Shown: positions 1-8,092, counted from the first letter of the stretch. The stretch: 11,574 nt of DNA from an uncultured Bacteroides sp. (GCF_949298305.1 NZ_CASFWU010000086.1:1-11574); one strand, 5' to 3'. Notes: generated by a model not told the origin, from the letters alone. Made by a program: numbers and translations.

Positions 1-866
1 GGACCGCCGGTACATCCCAGTTCGGGATAGGACGCCAGCGCCGCCATCATGTGGCCCGGCATGTCCACTTCGGGTATGACCGTGATGAAGCGTTCGGCCG
101 CATAGCGCACAATCTCCTTGGCCTCTTCCTGCGTGTAGAACCCGCTGACGGGCACGCCGTCATACTTCCCCGAGCCGGGGGCGGTGATAGTCTCCTTGCG
201 GTAGGAACCTATTTCGGTCAGCTTGGGATATTTCTTGATTTCGATGCGCCAGCCCTGGTCCTCGGTCAGGTGCCAGTGGAAGTAGTTGATGTTGTGCAGG
301 GCCAGCATGTCGATGATTTCCTTCAGATAGCTGACGGGGAAGTAGTGGCGGCCTACGTCTACCATGAAGCCGCGGTAGCCGAAGCGCGGATAGTCCTTCA
401 CCGTGCAGGCCGGCAACGAAGCGAGCGCCTCGCCGCCCGTGATGGGCAGGGCCTTGTGGAGGGTCTGGATGCCGTAGAATACGCCTGCCTCGGTGGCGCC
501 TTTCAGGGCGATGCGGTCGGCCGTCACTGCCATTTCATAACCTTCGGGGTTGGCGATGCTCTCGTCCAGTCCCAGCACAATCTGGTTCTTGCCTTCGGAC
601 GTGGTGAGTTTCACCTCCGTGCCGCACATTTCCTTAATATAGGAAGCAAGGAACCGGGCGGTGCGCTCCAGCTTCTCGTTGCCGGCAGGATAGCAGACAG
701 CCGTTGAGGAGTTGATGACAAACGGGGAGGAATTGGCCGATTCGGTGATTTCCTGAGGAAGCGGAATGACATGGAAGTCACCTGTCTCGACTTTCTTGGC
801 GGTGCAGCCTGCCAGCAGTAACAGCATGGCACAAACCGCCCATTGGGCTAATGTAAGATTCTTCAT
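1..866 (-). CDS. GH20 beta-N-acetylhexosaminidase lipoprotein, N-terminal 288 residues (runs off left edge)
   Basis: Removes terminal beta-linked GlcNAc or GalNAc from glycans, probably in the periplasm or at the outer membrane. The start is ATG at 866-864, followed at once by a lipoprotein signal: a hydrophobic stretch and lipobox LLAG-C with Cys21. Residues about 31-157 match the GH20 N-terminal (GH20b) alpha/beta domain. The catalytic barrel begins near residue 160 with RFGYRGFMVDVGRHYFP, where Arg165 is the expected sugar-binding Arg. HWHLTEDQGWR (197-207) and PEVDMPGH (265-272) are family signatures. The catalytic Asp-Glu pair, usually in a GGDE-type motif, lies past the window edge and cannot be checked. 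The gene is divergent from the susC-like gene, which suggests co-function in one polysaccharide utilization locus. Some GH20 enzymes are lacto-N-biosidases or sulfo-sugar hexosaminidases, so exact specificity is open. Family assignment is very secure. Confidence 0.95.
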   Translation of the reverse strand, partial: MKNLTLAQWAVCAMLLLLAGCTAKKVETGDFHVIPLPQEITESANSSPFVINSSTAVCYPAGNEKLERTARFLASYIKEMCGTEVKLTTSEGKNQIVLGLDESIANPEGYEMAVTADRIALKGATEAGVFYGIQTLHKALPITGGEALASLPACTVKDYPRFGYRGFMVDVGRHYFPVSYLKEIIDMLALHNINYFHWHLTEDQGWRIEIKKYPKLTEIGSYRKETITAPGSGKYDGVPVSGFYTQEEAKEIVRYAAERFITVIPEVDMPGHMMAALASYPELGCTGG

Positions 867-908
867 AATATATTAAATTTAAGAGTAGTTACTGTTCTTT
901 TTTAATGT

Positions 909-923
909 AACCACGCAAAAATA
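909..923 (-). promoter_or_regulatory. Predicted promoter -7 element of the GH20 gene
   Basis: On the minus strand, 923-916 reads TATTTTTG, a full match to the Bacteroides -7 consensus TAnnTTTG. Transcription would start near 909, giving a leader of about 43 nt before the ATG at 866. No TTTG was found at the expected -33 distance, so this is a half-match in an AT-rich region. Confidence 0.45.
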
Positions 924-929
924 AGAATT

Positions 930-941
930 ATTTTTAAAAAT
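930..941. promoter_or_regulatory. 12-bp perfect palindrome between divergent promoters
   Basis: ATTTTTAAAAAT reads the same on both strands. It lies between the predicted -7 element of the GH20 gene (916-923) and the predicted -33 element of the susC-like gene (945-948). A second, weaker inverted repeat, ATTAT-GAA-ATAAT, lies at 951-963 inside the susC promoter spacer. The position suits a shared operator or an UP-like element, but AT-rich spacers form such palindromes easily. No binding protein can be named. Confidence 0.3.
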
Positions 942-944
942 GCG

Positions 945-974
945 TTTGTTATTATGAAATAATCTGTATATTTG
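945..974 (+). promoter_or_regulatory. Predicted Bacteroides-type promoter of the susC-susD-sulfatase genes
   Basis: TATATTTG at 967-974 fully matches the -7 consensus TAnnTTTG. TTTG at 945-948 matches the -33 element with an 18-nt spacer, slightly shorter than the usual 19-21. Transcription would start around 981, leaving a leader of about 37 nt before the ATG at 1018. That is too short for a riboswitch. Confidence 0.55.
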
Positions 975-1017
975 GAAAGTTTTTAGACTATTCTACAATA
1001 ACCTTATTTGTTTTATT

Positions 1018-4000
1018 ATGGAAAATTACATTTTAACCAGCAAGCGCTTTATCGGAAAAGCCTTGCTTGCGGGAGTAGTCCTCCTCGCTGCTTCTCCACA
1101 AGCTACCCGCGCAGAAAGGACCTGGCCGGCAGTCGACGGACAGCACGTTGTCCAGCAATCCATTGAAGTGAAAGGTACAGTCTCCGATGCCATGGGTCCC
1201 ATCATCGGTGCTACTATCATTGAAAAAGGCAATCCTACCAACGGTACGGTGACGGACATCGACGGTAACTTCACGCTGAAAGTAAGCTCCGGCGCCACCC
1301 TGCAGGTATCGTTCATCGGCTACGTGACGCAGGAAATCCAGGCTGTAGCGGGAAAGACTCTGATTATTGAACTGAAAGAAGACACCCAAACCCTCGACGA
1401 AGTGGTGGTTGTGGGTTACGGTGTGCAGAAGAAGGTAAACCTGACCGGTTCGGTGTCGACCGTAAACGGTGAGGAACTGAGCCAGCGTCCGGTGGCCAAC
1501 GCAACCCAGAGTTTGCAGGGTCTGGTTCCGGGTCTGACCGTCACCAACTCCAACTCCGGACGTCCCGGCGCAAGCGGCAGCCTGACCCTGCGCGGCCAGG
1601 GTAACTTGTCGAACACGGCCAATCCCTATGTGTTGGTGGACGGTGTGGAAATGGACCTGGCCGACGTCAATCCCAACGACATTGAAAACATCTCCGTGCT
1701 GAAGGATGCCGCCGCCGCTTCTATCTACGGTGCGCGTGCCGCCTACGGTGTCATCCTGGTGACCACCAAGAAGGGCAAAGAAGGCAAGGCCCGCATCAGC
1801 TATCAGGGAACCGTGGGATGGTCATCCCCGACCGTGCTTCCCGAAATGGCCAATGCCTACGACTTCGCCCTCTACTTCAACCAGGCGTGCGAGAATGCGG
1901 GAGTTGCCAAGCAGTACAGCGACGAAAAGCTGGCACAGCTGCAACAATACGTCAACGACCCGAGCAGTTTCACCCTGGCAGACTGCTGGGCCGAACTGGG
2001 CAACACGAACAACCTGGTGGCCGCCTTCGAGAACACGGCCAAGGGTATCGGCAACGTGGACTACTTCGACCTGCACTACAAGGATGCCGCCTTCAAGCAG
2101 AACCACAACGTCAGCGTCAGCGGTGGCGGCAAGGCAGCCCAATACTACATTTCGGGTGGTATGTATAAGGAAGAAGGTATCTTGCGCTATGCGGACATCG
2201 ACTATTCGCGCTTCAACCTGAATGCCAGCATCAACTCCGAAGTGACCAAATGGCTGAAGCTGAAGCTGAACACCAAATTCATGAGTTCGGAAAGCAACTC
2301 CCCGTTCGGAACCGGCGGTCTCTCCGAGGGCTTCTATCACTCACTGGCACGCTTCCGCCCCACGGTAAACGAGATTGACCCCAACGGCAACTTCACTGAA
2401 CTGACCATGATTCCCTACCTGCAAAGCGGAACCTACACGACCTCCCAGCGGAACAACCTGACGCTGACTCCGGGCTTTGAAATCATGCCGTTGAAGGACT
2501 GGCGCATCTTCTTTGACTATACCTATCGTCAGTACAACTCGGACTACGAAGCCCTGAACGTGGCTCCGATGATTCCGGGTGCCGACGGCGAGACCTTATA
2601 TAAAGGTACGCGTCAGGAACTGAACGTGGCCGAGAACGGACGGTTCACCCGCTCGTCCACACTGACCCGCTACCAGTCCATCAACCTGTACACCAACTAC
2701 CTGCTTTCGCTCAACGACAAGCACAACTTCACGTTCATGGCCGGTTATCAGGAAGAGGACTACAGCTACAAGTACCTGTATGACTCGGTAGTAGACCTGA
2801 TTTCGACCACCAACCCCAGCCTTACGCTGGCCAACGGTACCCGCACCGTAACAGATACCCGCAACGGCTGGGCCACCCGCGGTTTCTTCGGCCGTATCAA
2901 CTACGACTACATGGGCCGCTATCTGGTTGAAGTGAACGGACGCTACGACGGTTCTTCCCGCTTTGCTTCCGACCACCGCTGGGGTTTCTTCCCCTCCGTC
3001 TCTTTAGGATGGAACATCACACGCGAGAAATTCATGGAAAAGACTTCCAACGTACTGTCCAACCTGAAGCTCCGCCTCTCCTGGGGTCTGCTGGGTAACC
3101 AGAGTGGAGCCGCCCTGTACACGTTTGCCTCTACCATGGGCTCTTCTTCTACCGGCAACTGGTTCTTCGAGAACAGCCGCGAAGGCTATCTGACTGCTCC
3201 CGGTGTCGTAACATCCAACACAACCTGGGAAAAGGTTGAAAGCAAGAACATCGGTATTGACTTCGGCTTCTTCGGCAATGCCCTGACCGGTACTTTCGAC
3301 ATATTCCAGCGCGACACGAAGGACATGCTGGGCCCGACGGCCGACCTTGCCGACTTCTTCGGCGCAGCCGCTCCCGAGACCAACAACGCCCGCATGAGAA
3401 ACAGAGGCTGGGAATTCACCATCCAATACCGCGGCAAGATTGGCAAGGACATCGACTATACCGTAGGAGGCTCACTGTCCGACGCCACTTCTGAAGTTAC
3501 CGCATACGAAAACCCGACCGGAACCAACCCACAAGGCAACTGGTATGTAGGAAAGCAGGTGGGCGAAATCTGGGGTTACCGCGCTTCCGGACTTATCCAG
3601 ACTCCAGAAGAGGCCGACGAGTACAACAAGTTAGACCTCTCCTACCTCTCCGGCCAGGCATGGAAACCGGGTGACGTGAAATACATGGACCTGGATGGAG
3701 ACGGTGCCATCAACAACGGTTTGAACACACTGGACGACATGGGCGATATGACCATCATCGGTAACACCACTCCACGCTATCAATATACCCTCAACGGCTC
3801 TATCAGCTACAAGGGCATCAGCCTGAGCCTGATGTTCCAGGGCGTTGCCAAGCGCGACTGGTGTCCGGACATGGGTACCGTTTACTTCTGGGGTTCGGGC
3901 CCGTATGCACAGGTTACCGTGTTCAAGGAACACCTGGACTACTGGACACCCGAGAATCCGGATGCTTACTATCCCAATCCGTACACCGCAGCTGCCAGCT

Positions 4001-4299
4001 CCATCGGACGCTTCCGCAACAAGACGTCACAGAAGAGCGACCGCTACATGCAGAACGCAGCCTACTGCCGCCTGAAGAACCTGACCGTCAGCTACGACCT
4101 GCCCAAGGCATGGATTCAGAAGATTGGTCTGGACAAGGCACAAGTATTCTTCTCGGGCGAAAACCTGCTGACCTTCACCAAGCTGGCCAACATGTTCGAC
4201 CCTGAAGCCATCTATACCAGCAGCGGCTACTCCAGCGAAGCCGGTAAGAACTACCCCATGAACCGGGTACTTTCATTTGGTGTCATTATTAACCTCTAA
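1018..4299 (+). CDS. SusC/RagA-family TonB-dependent outer-membrane glycan transporter
   Basis: Outer-membrane barrel that imports oligosaccharides with TonB energy, working as a lidded complex with the SusD-like partner. The protein has 1093 residues, within the usual SusC range of about 950-1100. A signal peptide covers residues 1 to about 32 (hydrophobic ALLAGVVLLAA, then ATRA). A carboxypeptidase-D-regulatory-like domain spans about 50-121 (IEVKGTVSD, SFIGYVTQEI). The junction LDEVVVVGYG (127-136) leads into the plug domain, which ends near SIYGARAAYGVILVTTKKGK (236-255). The remainder is the beta barrel. It contains a calcium-loop-like DLDGDG segment late in the chain and ends in FGVIINL, a typical terminal strand. 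There is no STN signalling domain before the regulatory-like domain, so direct anti-sigma signalling is unlikely. The start was chosen for the signal peptide and promoter spacing. The susD-like gene follows 11 nt downstream, so the two are surely cotranscribed. The ligand is not readable from sequence. Confidence 0.97.
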   Translation: MENYILTSKRFIGKALLAGVVLLAASPQATRAERTWPAVDGQHVVQQSIEVKGTVSDAMGPIIGATIIEKGNPTNGTVTDIDGNFTLKVSSGATLQVSFIGYVTQEIQAVAGKTLIIELKEDTQTLDEVVVVGYGVQKKVNLTGSVSTVNGEELSQRPVANATQSLQGLVPGLTVTNSNSGRPGASGSLTLRGQGNLSNTANPYVLVDGVEMDLADVNPNDIENISVLKDAAAASIYGARAAYGVILVTTKKGKEGKARISYQGTVGWSSPTVLPEMANAYDFALYFNQACENAGVAKQYSDEKLAQLQQYVNDPSSFTLADCWAELGNTNNLVAAFENTAKGIGNVDYFDLHYKDAAFKQNHNVSVSGGGKAAQYYISGGMYKEEGILRYADIDYSRFNLNASINSEVTKWLKLKLNTKFMSSESNSPFGTGGLSEGFYHSLARFRPTVNEIDPNGNFTELTMIPYLQSGTYTTSQRNNLTLTPGFEIMPLKDWRIFFDYTYRQYNSDYEALNVAPMIPGADGETLYKGTRQELNVAENGRFTRSSTLTRYQSINLYTNYLLSLNDKHNFTFMAGYQEEDYSYKYLYDSVVDLISTTNPSLTLANGTRTVTDTRNGWATRGFFGRINYDYMGRYLVEVNGRYDGSSRFASDHRWGFFPSVSLGWNITREKFMEKTSNVLSNLKLRLSWGLLGNQSGAALYTFASTMGSSSTGNWFFENSREGYLTAPGVVTSNTTWEKVESKNIGIDFGFFGNALTGTFDIFQRDTKDMLGPTADLADFFGAAAPETNNARMRNRGWEFTIQYRGKIGKDIDYTVGGSLSDATSEVTAYENPTGTNPQGNWYVGKQVGEIWGYRASGLIQTPEEADEYNKLDLSYLSGQAWKPGDVKYMDLDGDGAINNGLNTLDDMGDMTIIGNTTPRYQYTLNGSISYKGISLSLMFQGVAKRDWCPDMGTVYFWGSGPYAQVTVFKEHLDYWTPENPDAYYPNPYTAAASSIGRFRNKTSQKSDRYMQNAAYCRLKNLTVSYDLPKAWIQKIGLDKAQVFFSGENLLTFTKLANMFDPEAIYTSSGYSSEAGKNYPMNRVLSFGVIINL

Positions 4300-4310
4300 T
4301 TCCCTTCGTT

Positions 4311-6179
4311 ATGAAAAAGATATATTTATCGTTATTAGGCCCGATTGTTTCGTTCCTGTTGGCCGGTTGCTACGACCTGGACAAGATGCCTCAAGGACAA
4401 TTATCATCGGCAACCGCCTTCGGCACCACCGCCGAAATCAACCTCTACCTGAACCAGTTCTATCAAGGAAGCGTCTATGTAGCCGGAGGTAATTCAACGG
4501 TGGGCAACTCCGCCATCAAGTCGCAGTCCAACAACGTGGGCAACGCCTCGGGCATCGCCTTCACCGACCTGAACAGCGACAACATGATAGGCAACGTGAT
4601 AGACACCCGCCTGGCCGGCCAAACGGCACTGAGCGATGCCTCGCAGCTGAATGACTACAAGCTGATACGCAACATCAACTTCCTCATCAAGAACATCGAG
4701 AACTGCACCGAAAGAGGCATTGAATACGACCAGTGTGTGGGTGAAGCCTACTACTTCCGTGCCAGCTTCTACTACCACCTGCTGGTGAACTACGGCGGTG
4801 TGACGTGGATGGAAGACCTGCTGGATCCCGACGCAGGACAGATGCAGCTGCCGCGCAACACGCGTACCGAGATTGCCGACCACATCCTGGCCGACCTGGA
4901 CATCGCCATCGAGAACCTGCAGGCCAAGTCCACCAACGCCACCATGCGCGTACACAAGGATGTGGCCCGAGCGCTGAAGAGCGAAGTGGCCCTGTTTGCC
5001 GGAACGTGGGAGAAGTACCACCGCGCCAAGAACACCCCTTTCTATGACAAGAGCCTGACCAACGCCGACGAGAAAATCAACTCCTACCTGCAACAGGCTG
5101 CCAATGCCGCCAAGGCTGTGATGGACGACGGCAGATGGAGCATCTCCGCCGGCTCGCCGACAGCCTACCGCGACCTGTTCATCACGCTCGACCTCTCCTC
5201 GAACAAGGAAGTGCTGTGGTGGAAGAAGTATGACGCCGCCAACAACATCGGCCACTCCGTAACCCGCTTCCTGAACCAGGGCGGCGGACAGTGCGGTGCC
5301 TCGGCCTCGCTGGTGGACGACTACCTGACCATCGAAGGCAAACCCTTTGTAGGAGCCGAACGCGACAATGCCAAGAAGGTGTACGGACAGGAGTTTGAGA
5401 ACAGAGACCCGCGCCTGACGCAGACCATCTGCGCACCGGGACAGGAACTGCGCCCCAACGGAGCCTACGTGTTCACGCTGCCCCCGCTCAACGGAAACAG
5501 CTACAACCAGAACACCTCCGGCTACTCCATCCTGAAGTACGTGGAGTTCAACACGACCTACGAACCCACCATCGACGGTGAAGGCAAGAGCCAGGCACCC
5601 GCCATCCAGGTGCGCTACGCCGACATCCTGCTGAACTACGCCGAAGCCCTGGCCGAACTGAACGGAGCCGGCAACGCCAACGAAATCAAGGCCGCGCTGA
5701 AGCCGCTGAGAGACCGTGCCGGCATGCCCGAAGTGGACTTCGACCGCGAATACAACACCGAGGCGGACTATCCGTTCCGCGACCTGGACAAGTACATCCA
5801 GGCCGTACGCCGCGAGCGCCGCATCGAGAAGGCCATTGAAGGCACCCGTCTGACCGACATCCTGCGCTGGGCAGCCGCCGACGTGCTGATTGTAGGCAAG
5901 ACACCCGTGGGTGCCCTGTTCGTGGGCAGCAACCTCGAGAACAACCCGTTCTACTATGACAGCAACGGCAGCTACTCGCTGATTTACGACCAGGCTTCGG
6001 GCAACAACCTCTACCTGACCGGCAATCCCGGCGACAGCCAGCGATATATCGTTCCGTTCAACAACACGAACTACCCCAACGGATGGCAGTTCAAGCTGGA
6101 CAGAGACTACCTGCTGCCCATCCAGGAACGCATGCTCTCGCTGACCGGCTATGCCTGGGAACAGAACCCCGGCTGGTAA
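4311..6179 (+). CDS. SusD/RagB-family surface glycan-binding lipoprotein
   Basis: Cell-surface lipoprotein that captures glycan and closes over the SusC-like barrel. A signal peptide ends in lipobox LLAG-C with Cys20, and the acidic residues that follow (YDLDK) resemble the surface-export signal of Bacteroidetes lipoproteins. The N-terminal SusD-like domain contains helical TPR-type repeats. Examples are NINFLIKNIENC (121-132), GEAYYFRASFYYHLLVNYGG (144-163) and the VARALKSEVALFAGTWEKYH helix (218-237). The C-terminal SusD/RagB domain shows the family motifs YADILLNYAEAL, RRERRIEKAIEGTRLTDILRW and the terminal YLLPIQERML...QNPGW. At 622 residues it is somewhat longer than the common 500-570. 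It starts 11 nt after the susC stop with no Shine-Dalgarno sequence, as usual in this phylum. Confidence 0.97.
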   Translation: MKKIYLSLLGPIVSFLLAGCYDLDKMPQGQLSSATAFGTTAEINLYLNQFYQGSVYVAGGNSTVGNSAIKSQSNNVGNASGIAFTDLNSDNMIGNVIDTRLAGQTALSDASQLNDYKLIRNINFLIKNIENCTERGIEYDQCVGEAYYFRASFYYHLLVNYGGVTWMEDLLDPDAGQMQLPRNTRTEIADHILADLDIAIENLQAKSTNATMRVHKDVARALKSEVALFAGTWEKYHRAKNTPFYDKSLTNADEKINSYLQQAANAAKAVMDDGRWSISAGSPTAYRDLFITLDLSSNKEVLWWKKYDAANNIGHSVTRFLNQGGGQCGASASLVDDYLTIEGKPFVGAERDNAKKVYGQEFENRDPRLTQTICAPGQELRPNGAYVFTLPPLNGNSYNQNTSGYSILKYVEFNTTYEPTIDGEGKSQAPAIQVRYADILLNYAEALAELNGAGNANEIKAALKPLRDRAGMPEVDFDREYNTEADYPFRDLDKYIQAVRRERRIEKAIEGTRLTDILRWAAADVLIVGKTPVGALFVGSNLENNPFYYDSNGSYSLIYDQASGNNLYLTGNPGDSQRYIVPFNNTNYPNGWQFKLDRDYLLPIQERMLSLTGYAWEQNPGW

Positions 6180-6204
6180 GCCGTCCATTCCTATAACCAT
6201 CACT

Positions 6205-6243
6205 TTAGTCCGGGCACCGGGAGGAAATCCCGGCCCGGACTAA
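6205..6243 (+). terminator. Strong bulged hairpin between susD and sulfatase (attenuator, weak terminator or mRNA stabilizer)
   Basis: The left arm TTAGTCCGGG-CA-CCGGGA (6205-6222) pairs with TCCCGG-CCCGGACTAA (6228-6243). This gives 16 base pairs, interrupted only by a two-base CA bulge, around a GGAAA loop. No T-run follows, so full termination is unlikely. I see no promoter match between here and the sulfatase start at 6276. Read-through with reduced downstream expression, or 3'-end protection of the susCD message, fits best. The hairpin itself is certain; its role is inferred. Confidence 0.5.
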
Positions 6244-6275
6244 TGCCATTCTTCCCAACCCAACAAGACTGACTT

Positions 6276-7850
6276 ATGAAACAACTATCCACCAAAATCA
6301 TGATTCCCATTGCGGGAATCGTTGCGGCGGGCACCCACAGCTCCTGCGACAGCAAGAAGAAAGAAGCGCCGAAGCAGTACAACATAGTCTACATCATGAC
6401 GGACGACCACACGGCCCAGATGATGAGCTGCTACGACAAGCGCTACATCGAGACGCCCAACCTGGACCGCATCGCCGCCGACGGCATCCGCTTCACCAAC
6501 AGCTTCGTGGCCAACTCGCTGAGCGGACCCAGCCGCGCCTGCATGATAACCGGCAAGCACAGCCACGCCAACGGCTTCACGGACAACACCACCTGCGTAT
6601 TCGACGGCTCGCAGCAGACCATGCCCAAGCTGTTGCAGAAGGCCGGATACCAGACGGCCATCGTCGGCAAGTGGCACCTGGAGAGCCTGCCCACCGGCTT
6701 CGACTACTGGGAAATCCTGCCCGGACAGGGAGACTACTACAACCCGCGCTTCATCACCATGCAGAACGACACCATCACCGAGAAGGGCTACCTGACCAAC
6801 CTCATCACGGACAAGAGTCTCGACTGGATGGAGAACCAGCGCGACAAGGAGAAACCCTTCTGCCTCTTCATCCACCACAAGGCCATCCACCGCAACTGGC
6901 TGCCCGAGCTGAAGTACCTCTCGCTCTACGAGGACAAGACCTTCGCCATGCCGGACAACTTCTATGACGACTACGAGGGCCGCCCCGCCGCCGCCGCACA
7001 GGAGATGAGCATCTGGAAGGACATGGACATCATCTACGACACCAAGATGTACCGCAAGGACAAAGACTCACGCCTGAAGGCCACCTACGAGGAGTTCATC
7101 GGCCGCATGACGCCCGAAGAGCGCGCCCAGTACGACGCCTTCTACGAGCCCATCATCAAGGAGTTCTACCGGAAGAACCCGAAGGGGAAAGAACTGGCCG
7201 GGTGGAAGTACCAGCGCTACATGCGCGACTATGCCAAGGTGGTGAAGTCGCTGGACGACAACGTGGGCCGCGTGCTGGACTACCTGAAGGAGAAAGGCCT
7301 GCTGGACAACACGCTCGTGGTCTACACCTCCGACCAGGGCTTCTACATGGGCGAGCACGGCTGGTTCGACAAGCGATTCATGTACGAGGAGTCCATGCGC
7401 ACGCCGCTCATCATGCACCTGCCCAAGGACTTCCAGACCCGCGGCGACATCCCGCAGATGGTACAGAACATTGACTACGCCCCCACCTTCCTCGACCTGG
7501 CGGGCGCCGAAATCCCGGCCGACATGCACGGCGTCTCCCTGCTGCCGCTGCTCAAGGGCGAGAAGCCGGCCGACTGGCGCAAGGCTCTCTACTACCACTT
7601 CTACGAGTACCCCGCCGAGCACATGGTGAAACGCCACTACGGCATCCGCACCGAGCGCTACAAGCTCATCCACTTCTACAACGACATCGACGAGTGGGAA
7701 CTCTACGACCTGCAGGAAGACCCCACCGAGATGCACAACCTCTACGGCAAGCCCGGCTACGAGCAGATAACCAAGGAACTGCACCAGGAACTGACCGAGC
7801 TGCAAGACTTGTACAAAGACCCCATAGAGTCCGTCCTGCAGAAGCAGTGA
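6276..7850 (+). CDS. Family S1 sulfatase, Ser-type, probably S1_11 N-acetylglucosamine-6-O-sulfatase
   Basis: Hydrolyses a sulfate ester on a glycan, here most likely 6-O-sulfated GlcNAc. The protein has 524 residues. Metal ligands are expected at Asp43-Asp44 (YIMTDDH) and Asp353-Gln354 (TSDQGFYMGEHGW). The activation motif S-G-P-S-R (83-87), followed by ITG (91-93), places the formylglycine precursor at Ser83. The enzyme therefore needs a radical-SAM maturase, which is not in this window. Other active-site candidates are Arg87, Lys132 and His134 (GKWH), His201, His361 and Lys366. The C-terminal subdomain has YGIRTERYKLIHFY and WELYDLQEDPTEMHNLY, typical of S1 sulfatases. The N-terminus is hydrophobic and Cys24 (HSSC) could be a lipidation site, but the lipobox is poor. 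The gene follows susD by 96 nt and precedes a terminator, so it probably ends the operon. Family S1 is certain; subfamily S1_11 rests on resemblance I recall, not on a search. Confidence 0.93.
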   Translation: MKQLSTKIMIPIAGIVAAGTHSSCDSKKKEAPKQYNIVYIMTDDHTAQMMSCYDKRYIETPNLDRIAADGIRFTNSFVANSLSGPSRACMITGKHSHANGFTDNTTCVFDGSQQTMPKLLQKAGYQTAIVGKWHLESLPTGFDYWEILPGQGDYYNPRFITMQNDTITEKGYLTNLITDKSLDWMENQRDKEKPFCLFIHHKAIHRNWLPELKYLSLYEDKTFAMPDNFYDDYEGRPAAAAQEMSIWKDMDIIYDTKMYRKDKDSRLKATYEEFIGRMTPEERAQYDAFYEPIIKEFYRKNPKGKELAGWKYQRYMRDYAKVVKSLDDNVGRVLDYLKEKGLLDNTLVVYTSDQGFYMGEHGWFDKRFMYEESMRTPLIMHLPKDFQTRGDIPQMVQNIDYAPTFLDLAGAEIPADMHGVSLLPLLKGEKPADWRKALYYHFYEYPAEHMVKRHYGIRTERYKLIHFYNDIDEWELYDLQEDPTEMHNLYGKPGYEQITKELHQELTELQDLYKDPIESVLQKQ

Positions 7851-7857
7851 AACGGAC

Positions 7858-7898
7858 GGGGGCGTGCCTGAAGCGTGAAAGGCACGCCCCCTTTCTTT
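7858..7898 (+). terminator. Intrinsic terminator of the susC-susD-sulfatase operon
   Basis: A perfect 11-bp GC-rich stem, GGGGGCGTGCC (7858-7868) with GGCACGCCCCC (7881-7891), encloses a 12-nt loop. TTTCTTT follows at 7892-7898. It begins 8 nt after the sulfatase stop. It separates the glycan locus from the downstream housekeeping genes. Confidence 0.88.
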
Positions 7899-7931
7899 AC
7901 CCCGGGCGCACCGCAACGACCGGACCGGAAA

Positions 7932-8092
7932 TCTTCCCGCAGGCTGTCATCCTGTCTCCCCGCAGGCAAACACATCGTCTTCCCGCAGGCAGACACCCCG
8001 TCTCCCCGCAGGCTGACGCTCCGTCTCCCCGCAGGCAGACGTCCGGTCTTCCCGCAGGCAGACATCCGGTCTTCCCGCAGGCAGTTCCTCTG
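7932..8092 (+). repeat. Seven tandem copies of a 23-bp imperfect palindromic repeat
   Basis: Units start at 7932, 7955, 7978, 8001, 8024, 8047 and 8070, each exactly 23 bp with no gaps. The first 13 bases, TCTYCCCGCAGGC, are invariant apart from the C/T at Y. The last 10 bases vary around WGACRTCCGG. Together with the last base of the preceding unit, the best copies (third, fifth, sixth) contain GTCT-10 nt-AGAC. This folds as a short hairpin with an inner CC/GG pair and one mismatch. AGAC can alternatively pair with GTCT of the next unit across 5 nt. Because 23 is not a multiple of three and the unit lacks stops, false reading frames cross the array on both strands. It is not CRISPR: there are no long unique spacers and no cas genes. 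It ends about 120 bp upstream of the parE promoter. Function unknown. Confidence 0.9.

Noticed and set aside
51..707. Plus-strand open frame of 218 codons over the GH20 gene
   Set aside because: The opposite strand encodes a recognisable GH20 protein with lipobox and catalytic-domain motifs; this frame has none.
4494..6203. Open frame of 569 codons antisense to susD
   Set aside because: It is a shadow of G/C-biased third codon positions in susD. The translation is Val/Gly/Gln-rich low-complexity sequence with no recognisable domain, while the plus strand clearly encodes SusD.
7068..7916. Open frame of 282 codons antisense to the sulfatase
   Set aside because: Its start lies beyond the terminator hairpin, and the sequence is repetitive Val/Leu/Gln with no domain; the sense strand holds conserved sulfatase motifs.
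7932..8092. CRISPR array
   Set aside because: The variable part is only about 10 bp and is itself partly conserved; there are no spacer-sized unique segments and no cas genes.
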